Positions 10,643 to 20,189 of a stretch of 64,000 bases of DNA are shown here, piece by piece. Origin of the DNA: Lunularia cruciata (lineage: Eukaryota; Streptophyta; Marchantiopsida; Lunulariales; Lunulariaceae). The notes under the pieces are model-generated. The model saw nothing but the letters and a program-made list of their open reading frames with translations, searched no databases and was not told the origin of the DNA. Made by a program: the position numbers and the translations under genes. Position 1 is the stretch's first letter; each line of letters starts with the position of its first letter. Where the stretch lies: the NCBI GenBank assembly GCA_948567375.1, contig OX419755.1:30695001-30759000 (forward strand). The letters run 5' to 3'.

Positions 10643-10874
10643 TGATGGAGATAATCTTTCACCTTATGGATAAACTATCCATGAGAGTTAGATTAATATG
10701 CACTCTAGGATTTGATGTTGCTATAGAAATCTTGGAGCAACCTAAACCTTTTGTATTCCCTAGAGTGGATTATTCTCAGATGGTGTTGGTCATGTATATA
10801 CTCTATTAGTAATAGAGTGAGAGAAAAGAAAAGAGAAAAAAAATTGAGAGAAAGAAAGATAGTGAGAGGTTAAG

Positions 10875-12222
10875 ATGGGGAAACTTCCGGTTTTCTTTGG
10901 CAAGGATGGAGAAGATGTGGGGGCCTTTGTGAGAGACTTCAAAAGAGCTTGCATAGGAAACAATGAGAGGAGGAAGAATGAGTGGGCCTCATTATTACCA
11001 GATTTCTTTGAGGATGCAGCACTTACATGGTATGAGTCAGAATACCAAAAGAGAGAAGAGAGATGGGGAAGAGGAGTCTTGGGACACTTTGACTTCAGCA
11101 CTCATTGAGAACTTTCTTCCTGATGAGAGTTATGAGAGATTGATGAGTGAGGTTACATTTCTCAAGCAAGGAGAAGGAGAGAAAGTGAGAGTTTATGTGG
11201 AAAGAGTGGAAAAGTTAGAGTCCAGATTTTGCATAATGTTGATGAAGGGTGGGGATGATATGGAGACTACAATGATTGGCATAGGAGCCATGCTCACCAA
11301 GAATTTTGTGGAAGGGTTGAGAGCACAAATTAGAAGCAAGGTGAGATATGAGAAACCTTCTTCCAAGGTTGAAGCTATCAAAATTGCAATTCGTATGGAG
11401 GAGAGTTTGGAAGGGGATGAGAGTGATTTGGTGGTGAAGGAGGTTGTGCATCCTCCTCAAGGCTACAAGTATGGTGGAACTTCTGATACTTTGGTGGCAA
11501 GGGTTTCATCACAAGTAGTGTTTGCTCCAGTTCTTGCACCTCCACCAAAAGATCCACTTCAAACCATCACAAAACAACTTGCAGATCTCAAGATCAATGT
11601 GGTGCAACTATGGGAGAAGAGAGAGGTGGATCAGAATGTAGGGAGAGGGCCTAGGAGTTATAGAAACTATCCATATAGAGGAGGCCAACCAGCCAACAAT
11701 TTCAATGATAGAAATTTTTTTGGTTGTGGAGGAAGAGGCCATATCCAAAGGAATTGCCCAAATTCCACTTACCATAGAGGAAGGGCTATGAGGGAGCCAA
11801 TAGAGGGAAAGAGGGAGGTAGTGAAACCCAAGTGGCTCATAATCCCAACAAAAGGTAAGGGGATAGCATCCATAGATGTGGTTGAGAGCAAGTATGAGAA
11901 GGGAGAGTGCTCAAACTCCAAGAGTCTTAATTTGGAGGTTTTGGCACAAGAAAAGAAGTGAGCTCGTTTTGCAGAGGATGTTCACTCTTCTCAAGGATTT
12001 ACTTCAAGCAAGGATACTCCTATGTCTACTAGGAGCACTTGCACCTCAACACCATCAACAACAAAGATTCCAAGGAAGAAGCTGGGGATGGAGGACTTCT
12101 TGATCTCAAAGCAACAATGGAACTACAATGTGTTGGAAGATATTGGTAGTCACAAGGCTAACATCATAGTGGGCCAATTAATTGCTTTGAAAGGAATTAA
12201 TTACCTTGAGAAAGGAGCTTAG
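10875..12222 (+). pseudogene. Family A gag (A3), frameshifted
   Basis: This encodes the structural Gag protein that forms the virus-like particle. It starts M-G-K-L-P-V-F-F-G-K-D-G at 10875, with the W-Y-E-S-E-Y motif of retrotransposon gag near 11030. A frameshift between about 11070 and 11105 moves reading to the frame open from 10963 to 11961. The nucleocapsid knuckle near 11720-11755 reads F-G-C-G-G-R-G-H-I-Q-R-N-C and appears to have lost its first cysteine. A TGA at 11959-11961 replaces an arginine codon seen in A2. After it the frame continues to 12222, then shifts into the protease frame. A2 carries the same gene on the other strand. Confidence 0.9.
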
Positions 12223-12907
12223 AGGTGGTTTGAGTTCTACAAGGAGCAAGAAGAAGAAGAAGGTAAACGTTCCAGTATCAATGGGGGTGGTGGATGCCAA
12301 GCTAGCACCATGGGAGGCTTGTGAATATGCCTCCAAGATTGATGTGAGAGTGAATGGTCACAACATCAAGGATGCATTGGTTGATGGAGGATCAGCAGTG
12401 AATGCCATGTCAGAAAGGTTGATGAAGGAGTTGGGTATGATACCCTCAAGACCTTCAACATTTGTGGTGAGCATGGCAAACAAGCAACAAGTTCGACCAG
12501 TAGGGGTGATGGATAAGGTGTTAGTTTCAGTTATGGGAGTTCAAAATCTCATGACTTTCCAAGTCTTGAAGGATTCAAGCTATGACTTACTTCTTGGGAG
12601 GCCATGGTTGAGAGCAACACGCACAACTGATCGAGGGCACAAAGGGTACTTGAGGATTGAGCCATCAAACCATAGAGTCACTGTTCCTGTGACTAACACC
12701 ACCAACACTTCAGATTCAGATACACCATCTTCTGATTATTGGGAATCAGATTCTGAAGAAGGAGCTTCAGGTGTGGACACAAGCATGGAGGAGGAGACTT
12801 CCACGGTGGGAGATGAATCTAAATCTGATTCAGATGTGTATCTCTTGTGTGCTATGGATTTTGCACCTAAGCAAGAGGTTTTGAAGGACCCGACAAATCA
12901 CCATTGA
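12206..12907 (+). CDS. Family A protease segment of pol (A3)
   Basis: This open segment of 233 codons carries the aspartic protease that matures Gag-Pol. The active-site D-G-G-S-A motif is at 12379-12396 and L-L-G-R-P-W is near 12590-12607. An acidic, Ser/Thr-rich linker to RT follows (about 12700-12870). It has no stops, unlike A1, and unlike A2 it keeps the active site. The start is not a true initiation site; it is entered from the gag frame by a frameshift near 12220. A one-base loss near 12890 shifts the frame again before RT. A1 shows the undisturbed reading there. Confidence 0.85.
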   Translation: MRKELRGGLSSTRSKKKKKVNVPVSMGVVDAKLAPWEACEYASKIDVRVNGHNIKDALVDGGSAVNAMSERLMKELGMIPSRPSTFVVSMANKQQVRPVGVMDKVLVSVMGVQNLMTFQVLKDSSYDLLLGRPWLRATRTTDRGHKGYLRIEPSNHRVTVPVTNTTNTSDSDTPSSDYWESDSEEGASGVDTSMEEETSTVGDESKSDSDVYLLCAMDFAPKQEVLKDPTNHH

Positions 12908-13809
12908 TACTTGAGGAGGTAGAGAGAAGGTTAGCTACCCTCAAGTATGGTTCAAATGTTACCAAGGAGGAGAAGGTGAGATTTGAGGAGATTTTCCGCA
13001 AGTTCATCCATGTGTTTGCTTTTAGTTACAAGGATTTGAAGGAAGTCACCTTGGAGGAGCACAAGATAGAGGTGGAGTCACATGCAAGACCAATCCGCCA
13101 AAAGCAACGTTGCATTAGCCCGCCAATATCTTTGGTTGTGAAGGAGGATATTGATAAGCTCAAGGAGACTGGATTTATCTTTGAGGTGGAGAATTCAAAA
13201 TGGGTGTCTCCAATTGTCATTGTGAAGATAAAGAATGGCAAGCTTTGGGTATGTGTGGATTACAAGAAGCTCAATGCTGTTACCAAGAAGGACTACTACC
13301 CATTGCCATTCATTGATGAGATCTTGGAAGACGTTGCAGGTCATGAGAGGTATAGTTTTGGAGATGGTTATAGTGGATGCAACCAAATCAAGATTGCACC
13401 AGAGCATCAACAACTCACCACGTTCACTACACCTTGGGGAACTTATGCTTTCAAGGTCATGCCTTTTGGGCTTTGCAATGCTCCAGCCACATTCCAACGG
13501 TTCATGAACAAGGTATTTGCACCTTTCATTGGGAAATTTGTGAGAGACTTCATTGATGACTTTTGTGTCTATGGGAGCAAGGAAGAGCACTTTGAGCACC
13601 TAATCAAAGTCTTGCAATGCTTGGATGAGGCAAATGCATCACTCAACCCAAAGAAGTGCATTTTTAGATCTGAAGAAGGTCTACTTTTGGGGCACATCAT
13701 CTCCAAGGATGGAATAGCAGTTGATCATGAGAAGGTGAGGAAAATCTCAGACCTTCCATTCCCTTCAAGCTTGACAAAGTTACACCAATTCTTGGGGATG
13801 GTTGGATAG
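12904..13809 (+). CDS. Family A reverse transcriptase segment (A3)
   Basis: This is 301 codons of reverse transcriptase. Motifs in order are K-L-W-V-C-V-D-Y-K-K-L-N near 13240-13275, Y-P-L-P-F-I-D-E, F-G-D-G-Y-S-G, M-P-F-G-L-C-N-A-P-A-T-F-Q-R, and catalytic F-I-D-D-F-C-V-Y-G at 13549-13575 with both aspartates intact. The segment ends at TAG 13807-13809, a TAC to TAG change relative to A1 (G-Y-Y motif). Apart from this stop, frame and motifs are good, which makes this the reference RT for the family here. The frame continues after the stop into RNase H. Confidence 0.92.
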   Translation: MILEEVERRLATLKYGSNVTKEEKVRFEEIFRKFIHVFAFSYKDLKEVTLEEHKIEVESHARPIRQKQRCISPPISLVVKEDIDKLKETGFIFEVENSKWVSPIVIVKIKNGKLWVCVDYKKLNAVTKKDYYPLPFIDEILEDVAGHERYSFGDGYSGCNQIKIAPEHQQLTTFTTPWGTYAFKVMPFGLCNAPATFQRFMNKVFAPFIGKFVRDFIDDFCVYGSKEEHFEHLIKVLQCLDEANASLNPKKCIFRSEEGLLLGHIISKDGIAVDHEKVRKISDLPFPSSLTKLHQFLGMVG

Positions 13810-13851
13810 TATAGGAGGTTTATCTTCTCATTTTCCAACAAGGCTTATGCA

Positions 13852-14403
13852 TTGACCATCTACATGAAGAAGGGTGTAGATTACATGGTGATTTTGGAGG
13901 ACAAGGAGGCTCTCAAAGCTTTTGAGGAGCTCAAGCAATCCCTTGTTGTAGCTCCAATTCTTGCTCAACCTAATTGGAGTAAGCCTTTCATCCTCTACAC
14001 TGATGCTTCTTATGTAGCTATAGGATGCACTCTTAGTCAATTAGACCAAGATGGGCATGATCATCCAATAGCTTATGCTAGTAGGCAGATGGTTTCAGCA
14101 GAGAAGAACTACTCTGTCACGGAGAGAGAAGGGTTGGCAGTGATCTTTGGTCTCAAGAAGTTTAGACACTACTTGATTGGAGGGAAAGCCACCATTGTCA
14201 CGGATCACAAGGCTTTGAAGTACATCTTCAACAAGCCTAATGTTGAAGGGAGACTAGCAAGGTGGATGATACTCTTGTCTGAGTATGACTACACCATTGA
14301 GGATAGGCCAGGAAAGAAACAAATGCTGATTTGTTATCTAGAGCCTATGATCATGATGGAGATGAGCCAGTGGATGATTCCTTCCCGGATGAGGAGCTCA
14401 TGA
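13852..14403 (+). CDS. Family A RNase H segment (A3)
   Basis: This segment continues in the same frame as RT after one stop. The RNase H core shows I-L-Y-T-D-A-S near 13990, A-Y-A-S-R-Q-M, the glutamate in T-E-R-E-G-L-A, and V-T-D-H-K-A-L near 14195-14215. A 4-bp deletion near 14320 relative to A1 (loss of ATGC in the K-H-A-N-A context) shifts the frame. The last 25 or so residues of this open frame are therefore out-of-frame reading, and the true coding passes to 14331-15695. Confidence 0.88.
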   Translation: MTIYMKKGVDYMVILEDKEALKAFEELKQSLVVAPILAQPNWSKPFILYTDASYVAIGCTLSQLDQDGHDHPIAYASRQMVSAEKNYSVTEREGLAVIFGLKKFRHYLIGGKATIVTDHKALKYIFNKPNVEGRLARWMILLSEYDYTIEDRPGKKQMLICYLEPMIMMEMSQWMIPSRMRSS

Positions 14404-15695
14404 TAATCTCAGTCAATGAAGAGGTTCCAATGGAGTACAAGGAGATTGTGGGTTTTGTGACAAGAGGTAACTATTCAGAAGGGATGCATGCTAGGGAGAG
14501 GAGGGCCCTTGCAGCAAGACCTTACACAATGGTGGAGGATATTCTTTTTCACCAAGGAGAAAATGGTCTACTTCAAAGAGCAGTGGGTAAGGAAGAGTCT
14601 TTCCTTCTCATAAAGAAGTTTCATGAAGGTTTAGTATGTGGAGGACACTTTGCAGGAAAGGTGATTGCTTTCAAGATTCTAGATGCAGGTTACCATTGGA
14701 GAGGGATTTTCAAGGATTGTCTTGATTATTGCAAAACTTGTCATGTTTGTCAAGCTTTTGCTAGAAAGTCTACATCCACTCCACCACTTAGATCAATTCC
14801 ATTACTAGGACCTTTTGAGAAGTGGGGCATTGATTTTGTAGGTCCTCTCAATAGAACCCCAAGGAACAATCGGTACATTGTGGTAGTTACTGATTACCTT
14901 ACCAAGTGGGTTGAGGGTAGACCATTGAGGGACAAGAATGAAGATGAAATGGGTAGATTTCTTTATGAACGCATTATCACTAGGTTTGGATGCCCTTTGG
15001 AGTTGGTTTCTGATAGAGGAGGAAAGTTTACAAGAAGCATTACTACAGCCATGCTACGACATTTCTCTATCACACATAGAGTAACTACATCCTATAAGCC
15101 AAATTCCAATGGCTTGGCAGAGAGAACCAATCAGACCTTGTGCATGATGTTGGCCAAAGATGCAGAAATGGAGGGGGCTAAACATCATTGGGACAAGAGG
15201 ATTCATGCAGTTTTGTGGGAGTATAGGACAACCATGAAGACTTCCACCGGATATTCTCCATTTCAATTGGTGTATGGTATTGAGTCTACCTTACCTATTC
15301 ACTTTGATCTTCCTACCTTCCAAAGCATTCATAGGAGATTGAAGAAAGCACAAGGAGGTGATGAAGAGAAGTCAAGGAAGGATCAACTCATGGAGTTGGA
15401 AGAGGCAAGAGCGGTTGCTATGGCTCGAGTGGAGCAAGCCCAAAGGAAACAAAAGGAGAGCTATGACAAAAGGCAAGGCAAGAAGAAGGTGGAGACTTTC
15501 AAAGAAGGTGATTGTGTAATGTTGTTTGATTCCATTCAATTCAAGAGAGTGCAAAAGAAGTTTTTGCCTAAGTACTTTGGACCTTTCATTGTAGAGAAGG
15601 TGTGGGGTAATTACACCTATGATCTCAAGGACTTGGGAGGAAGACACTTTGATAGAATCAACCATGATAAGTTGAAGATGTACCATAGAAGGTAG
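14331..15695 (+). CDS. Family A integrase (A3), 454-codon open segment
   Basis: This is the longest uninterrupted frame of the window. After a short acidic linker it carries the HHCC zinc domain (H in G-G-H-F near 14645, C-K-T-C-H-V-C near 14731-14751). The DDE core follows: G-I-D-F-V-G-P near 14825, S-D-R-G-G-K-F near 15011, glutamate in N-G-L-A-E-R-T near 15108-15128. The C-terminal part has G-D-C-V-M-L-F and F-L-P-K-Y-F-G-P-F motifs of a GPY/F-like module, with no recognisable chromodomain. It ends at TAG just before the polypurine tract. All catalytic residues are present, so this segment alone could be intact, although it lacks its own start. Confidence 0.93.
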   Translation: MLSRAYDHDGDEPVDDSFPDEELMIISVNEEVPMEYKEIVGFVTRGNYSEGMHARERRALAARPYTMVEDILFHQGENGLLQRAVGKEESFLLIKKFHEGLVCGGHFAGKVIAFKILDAGYHWRGIFKDCLDYCKTCHVCQAFARKSTSTPPLRSIPLLGPFEKWGIDFVGPLNRTPRNNRYIVVVTDYLTKWVEGRPLRDKNEDEMGRFLYERIITRFGCPLELVSDRGGKFTRSITTAMLRHFSITHRVTTSYKPNSNGLAERTNQTLCMMLAKDAEMEGAKHHWDKRIHAVLWEYRTTMKTSTGYSPFQLVYGIESTLPIHFDLPTFQSIHRRLKKAQGGDEEKSRKDQLMELEEARAVAMARVEQAQRKQKESYDKRQGKKKVETFKEGDCVMLFDSIQFKRVQKKFLPKYFGPFIVEKVWGNYTYDLKDLGGRHFDRINHDKLKMYHRR

Positions 15696-15729
15696 AGAGA
15701 CCTTCACTTTGAGGACAAAGTGAAAACTT

Positions 15730-15743
15730 AGTCCGGGGGTAAA
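15730..15743 (+). other. Polypurine tract of A3
   Basis: TCCGGGGGTAAA lies directly before the TGTAACACCC start of the 3' LTR. This is the position expected for the plus-strand primer. The A2 counterpart reads TCCGGGAATAAA. Confidence 0.7.
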
Positions 15744-16012
15744 TGTAACACCCATATGTGCATGTGTGTGGTATTGTGATATTTAACTTGGTATTACAAG
15801 TACTTAAGAGATATTATTTATATAGAGATAAAGGATGGTTCTATATTAGTCATGATTAGCTAAAGTTAGTCATAGTTAGGATAGAGGGGACCTTACTTCA
15901 GAGGAAGTAGAAAAGATGAGCACCACTATTTTGGACTTTAGTGTGTTGACTTGGTATTATTCCTAGGTGTTTGGCTTTGAGGAAAGAGTTGAGAACTCTT
16001 TCTAGAGAGAAT
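15744..16012 (+). repeat. Family A 3' LTR, first half (A3)
   Basis: This starts TGTAACACCC and matches the A2 LTR for about 250 bases to GTTGAGAACTCTT. It then breaks into family B sequence between about 15994 and 16013. The rest of the LTR is missing, together with about 1 kb of neighbouring B sequence. Confidence 0.88.
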
Positions 16013-16160
16013 TTTTAGAGAGACTTACCTAGTAGTCTTATCTCTCTCTACATACAAGTACCTCTATACTCGTATACCCGCTTGTAATACCACAACTAGT
16101 CTGGTGCTAATCCCACCAAACAACTCCAATAGACATATCTCCTCTATTAGATACTGCCAA
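16013..16160 (-). pseudogene. C5-methyltransferase-like domain, N-terminal fragment (B-I)
   Basis: This is a second copy of the start of the methyltransferase-like domain. L-F-G-G-I-S-T-R-L at 16097-16123 corresponds to the S-adenosylmethionine-binding motif I (F-x-G-x-G type). It is followed by a shifted remnant of the E-R-D motif II. The remaining motifs are lost at the A3 boundary. The preceding linker is also conserved with B-II, which shows the domain belonged to the element before the insertions and not to B-II alone. Confidence 0.65.
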
Positions 16161-17156
16161 GCAATGAGTGTGGTATCCAGAGGTGTCAAAGTAATTGACT
16201 TTGGAGGCTCATCCTCACACTCATTTCCTAATGGTACAAAGGCTCCACTCCAAGCCTGTTGCTCCAACTAATCTGCATGATGCTGCAATGCCTCCTCTGA
16301 ACTCCACATTGGAACATCCAAGGTAGATGGAACAATCCCACTTGTACTCCACATCTGAGTGATCTCCTCTGGTACTGGAGTATCCTTTGCATGGGCATTC
16401 CTCTCCAACAAGTCAGTAGGCCAAGTAACTGCACCATTGAAAGCTAAAACTAATGCTGCCATGGTCCCAAACTATAGTGAGCCAAGATTGCCACTACTAA
16501 AGCGTACTAGTAGGTGACATACCCGTCCCTCCTAGACTGCCAACCTGGTCTATAGGAGGTTGTCTCCTCACAATAGTCAATACTGAAACCCATGGAGTAT
16601 AACTTTGCTCCTCCAACTAGGACATCATATGACTCAGCTATTGTTGCAATAGCCTGAGCTCGCACCATTGAGCTATCAGTCAGATGACCAAGCTAAACCT
16701 AGACAACAAGCTCCCCACGTGTGATATATTGTGTCAAACCACTACCTAGAGATATTTGGATCAGAAATGGACACCTCTCTACATCGGTCTTCCGTAACTC
16801 CAAACCGACAACTGCACCCTTTCTCAACATAAAGAGTTGCGCACTAGAGTCTAACAAGACTCTCTATGGTGTATAGACCTTCCCTAAAGGTCCCACCAAA
16901 TGGAAAATCCCCCTCTGGTTATCCAATAGGACAACACCAGGTGTGAACCGTGTTCTCTCAAAGGCCGGTCAGGCTGGCAACTCCTCTAGTCTAGACTGGT
17001 TGCTAAATAGATCCCATGCTCCTCAACCAAGTCAGCTCCACTATCAACTACCTCTGCTCTAGTAGTAGGAACCGCATCATCTCTACTCCCACAAAGCGTG
17101 GCAACCAATTGGAATACTAGAGTTGGGTCAACTCCTCATGTGAACATGTCACTAGC
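16013..17156 (-). mobile_element. Family B element B-I: methyltransferase start and protease
   Basis: Reading down from 17156 this covers the linker after gag, then the protease. Its active site is mutated to D-S-S-A (16840-16851; D-S-G-A in B-II). The Y-x-V-L-V-G-G-A segment follows, then a linker (16460-16200), and the first part of the methyltransferase-like domain with motif I L-F-G-G-I-S-T at 16097-16123 and a damaged motif II. It is cut at about 16013 by the A3 LTR. It is co-linear with B-II 27740-28870 in the opposite orientation. Confidence 0.88.
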
Positions 17157-17233
17157 TGTGACAACCCGGCAAATATCACTTTTGTCTATCACGCAACCTT
17201 TCGTATCTGTCTATTCAAATCTCAAATTGGTTA

Positions 17234-17548
17234 CTAATCCAATCCGATGTCTACTTCTTCCTTGGCTTTCAAACCCAAACCCGAAGTAATCTTACTTCCT
17301 ACTACTCTAACCTCGGGTTTCACAACTCCCAATTCCTCCACTAATTCTAACATTTCTCCTTCTTGATATGAAATTCCTATCATAGTTAAGCCTTCTAAAT
17401 CTCTATCTCCCGACCCACTCTTCTCTAAAGTGTCAAATGTCAAATCCGAAGACACTTGCACTCCTATCTCTCTTACTTCGGGTCTAACTATTATCAATTC
17501 TTTTACTAATTCTACTGTGTCATCGTCAACAATGGTAATTGAAAGCAT
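17234..17548 (-). pseudogene. C-terminal remnant of family C LTR ORF (C9)
   Basis: This 104-codon open stretch matches the tail of the LTR ORF in C2 (38400-38685). It has the L-E-K-S-G-S-G-D motif, an E-L-V-E-E-L-G segment and the K-A-K-E-E-V-D-I-G-L-D end. Everything upstream in the gene, including the N-terminal domain and coiled coil, is deleted in this LTR. Confidence 0.7.
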
Positions 17549-17871
17549 GGGTACACTATCTACACCTTCAATTTGTAACCCACTTTCCCCTAATCACTCA
17601 TGTTACTAACCCGAAGACACTTATTGTCTGATCTTGCACTTCGGGTTTATTCACTATGGTTACTTCTCTTTCAATTCATGTTCCATCGTTAATCAGAACT
17701 GAAATTGAAGTCATGGGTATCCTAATTATCTTCTTTCCCTACTCTAACTTCCTCTGATCCCTCTGGCAAAACTCCTCAAGTCACCTTCACTACACTCCGA
17801 GGTCTGACTACCTCTGATTTAGTCATCTTCATCTTGAGGCGAAGTCTTTAGACCCGAAGTCATGGAAGTAT

Positions 17872-17907
17872 GAAGTCCGAAGTACGAAGTCCGAAGTACG
17901 AAGTCAC
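17872..17907. repeat. Short tandem repeat, 14-bp unit
   Basis: GAAGTCCGAAGTAC is repeated twice (17872-17885, 17886-17899), followed by a partial third copy. It lies inside the deleted zone of C9 and may mark a slippage event. Confidence 0.7.
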
Positions 17908-18329
17908 ATTGACCCGAAGTACATCTACTCTTGAAACTTCAAATGCTTGTAACTTCTTCTACACACCTCTAAACTTTGCGGTTTTGGTGGCAATGGAAAG
18001 CCTTGAACAAGATGCTTCCAACGAGATATAACATGCTTGATTTGGAGTTGTGATCACTGAGATATGGCCCCCGCAAGAATCCTGACCTGCAACTTCTATT
18101 TCTCCTTTGGCGTCTGCCCTCCTTAACGTCTGATCCGAGTTTTTCCCTCCTCTGACACAAAGTAAGCTTCTTCGGGTCTGATCCAGTCGGAGTTCTTCTT
18201 CCTGTTACACAAATTAGACTCTCTCGAGCTTGATTAAAACACAAGTTTCCCCTCATTTCTTCTCCATTTGGTTTCAGCAGTGCATTTCTTCTTCTAAACT
18301 CGTCCAAAATGAAAAATGTAGGTACCACA

Positions 18330-20189
18330 CTAGCTGAAAACAAAAGGCAACGCATAATCAGCTGAGCCGCCCCAAACATCATGCTAGACTCAATTTGTGT
18401 AGTAGCAAGCGGTTGACAAATAAGTAGTCCATCATGCACTCCATCACCACCTACCACACCTGCATTGGGACATCTAGGAGCCATGGATGTTGTTTGCAAT
18501 GCCTCAGATAGCGTGAAAGACTGGGAAAGTCTGACCTGTCTCCCAACCTCTCCTCTTTGTAGGTCCAACTCCACTAGTGCTCCTCTAGGCTCTGGGGCAT
18601 GTATTGCATTCCTAGTCATTGCTGCATATGCATCCACCTGTGCTGCTCCACACATGAAGTCCAAAGCATCTCTATCTCTAGCATATGAGGTGGAAGCCTC
18701 AGCACCCAAATCTGATCTCCTCTAAGCGATGCCATACTAGCCAATCTCTTCTCTAATTGCTCAATCTGAGTCGCCATAGTTGTGTCAGAAGTAAGGGCAG
18801 GTACTGCACTCCTACTAGGTGTAGATCCTCTACCACCACCTCTACCACCTTGTCCTCCATGAACTGGAGCTCCTCTACTACTTTCCATAACAGCCCTACC
18901 ACTCTGTAACTCTGGGTGTAGGTCAAAGCATTGGTCACTAATGTGACCAAATCTGTGGTTATGCTCACATTGCCTCTGTGTTGGCTATGATGAACCAAAG
19001 GTATCAAGTCCGCTGCCCTAAGTACACTCTCTCATATGTTGAGGTCCACCACAAGTCCAACAAGCAACACCACTACTCATTGGCTATCGTTGACCCAAAA
19101 ATGAAGGTAAGGGTCTAGCTCCACTAAGCCTTCCACTCGCTTCATAGGATCTAAGTTGTCCACCCTATCCTCAAAAACCAACTAGGCATGGTGCACTCTA
19201 CTGCACTTTAGAAGAAGTCACAATTGTGGATGAGGTCTCCCTACCAAATGCAAATGTCACCACTCTCTCCTCCACCATGTTGAGCTCAATACGCTTAGCC
19301 AAACCAAAGACCACTACCAAAGTAGGCAAAGTAGCTTGTCACAACATAGCATCACGAATTCTACATCACAATTCCTTGTCCAGTATCCCATACCAAAATT
19401 GGACTGCTTGGGCCTCAATAACTCCTTGAGTGAAACTGATCAGCCGCCTCATGCAAGTGTATGCCTTGTGTAGGCTCTCTCTAGCCTTCCACTGGAACTC
19501 TTGCAAGCTCCTCAGCTTGTCAGTCCGCACTCCATGGTAGTTCTGCCTCAAACACTAGAAGAACTCCACCATGAGGTTAAACCCCGGTACCACACCACCT
19601 CTTGCAGCGGTACCTCTACCCGTGGTAGCACTATCTCTAGCTAGTGCACCTCCACTAGCTCCATCAACACTACTTGAGCTAGAACTCGTGGGTACAATTG
19701 ATCTACTCTTGGCAACAAGCTTGAAGTGATAGAGATATAGTTTGGAGACCAATACTATCTCCATAACTCAATCTCCTCCAAATGAGCTCTTCTAGACTCA
19801 TGGTAGTCATCCATTGGCGGACCGTCTAAGTGCTGAAACAACCCCTTCCATGCAATGAAGGGCGTAAACAAAGTCGGGTTCTTCATCTACAGATCACACT
19901 AACTATCAAACTCTTGGATGAAGTCATCTAACTTAATGGTACCCATTGTACTAGAGTAACACCTAGGGCCTTTGGAGGCCCAATAGATCTTGTCCATGTC
20001 CCACAACAACGGTGCAGACACACCAAGTGCACTCTAAACTAAATCAGCTCTTGTGTCAAACTCCAACTCAGAGTCAATCTCCTCCCTCATTGGGACTTGA
20101 GATACAAGCTAATACCAAGTGCCACTCCGAGTAAACCCATTGCGTACTACAAGGCTTACTCCTCTAGAATCCCCAACAAATTCCGTCAT
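18330..20189 (-). pseudogene. Family B gag with CCHC knuckle (B-I), broken
   Basis: Reading down from the ATG at 20189 (M-T-E-F-V-G-D-S-R-G) this matches B-II gag at 25863 onward. It contains the E-I-D-S-x-L-E-F segment, the gag core W-Y-G-I-L-D-K-E-L near 19375-19400, and a Cys-rich knuckle C-W-T-C-G-G-P-x-H-x-R-E-C at about 19066-19021. A post-knuckle region follows, cut by C9 at 18330. A TAG about 27 codons after the start and further stops and shifts disable it. Gag would form the particle and the knuckle would bind element RNA. Confidence 0.82.

Larger units (their letters stand above)
9726..16012 (+). mobile_element. Family A element A3, nearly full length with truncated LTRs
   Basis: This is the best preserved family A copy. 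Order on the + strand: 5' LTR remnant (9726-9892), leader, ORF1 with zinc knuckles (10169-10642), gag (10875-12222), protease (12206-12907), RT (12904-13809), RNase H (13852-14403), integrase (14331-15695), polypurine tract (15730-15743) and truncated 3' LTR (15744 to about 16012). The 5' LTR loses everything after its first 167 bases, so the primer-binding site is gone. It lies inside B-I: B sequence abuts both ends, although about 1 kb of B (much of the methyltransferase) is missing at the right side. Confidence 0.93.
17157..18329 (-). repeat. Family C solo LTR C9, internally deleted (1173 bp), TSD CTAGC
   Basis: On the - strand this starts TGTGGTACCTAC at 18329 and ends GTTGTCACA at 17157. 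Perfect 5-bp repeats CTAGC flank it (17152-17156 and 18330-18334). The empty site is readable in B-II near 27712-27730 (TTTTCAGCCAATGACATG), so C9 inserted in B-I. Compared with 3.7-kb LTRs it lacks most of the LTR ORF and nearly all of the U5-side region. The C-terminal ORF remnant remains at 17548-17234. Confidence 0.93.

Noticed and set aside
14331-15695. Chromodomain at the integrase C-terminus of family A
   Set aside because: After the GPY-like motif the protein ends within about 30 residues (K-M-Y-H-R-R). There is no chromodomain-like aromatic pattern.
17157-18329. CRISPR-like or regulatory repeat array because of the GAAGTCCGAAGTAC units
   Set aside because: There are only two full units and no spacers, within a solo LTR of a plant retrotransposon.
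18330-18709. Independent gene starting in 17969-18709
   Set aside because: The frame is half family B and half C9 LTR, joined at a target-site duplication.
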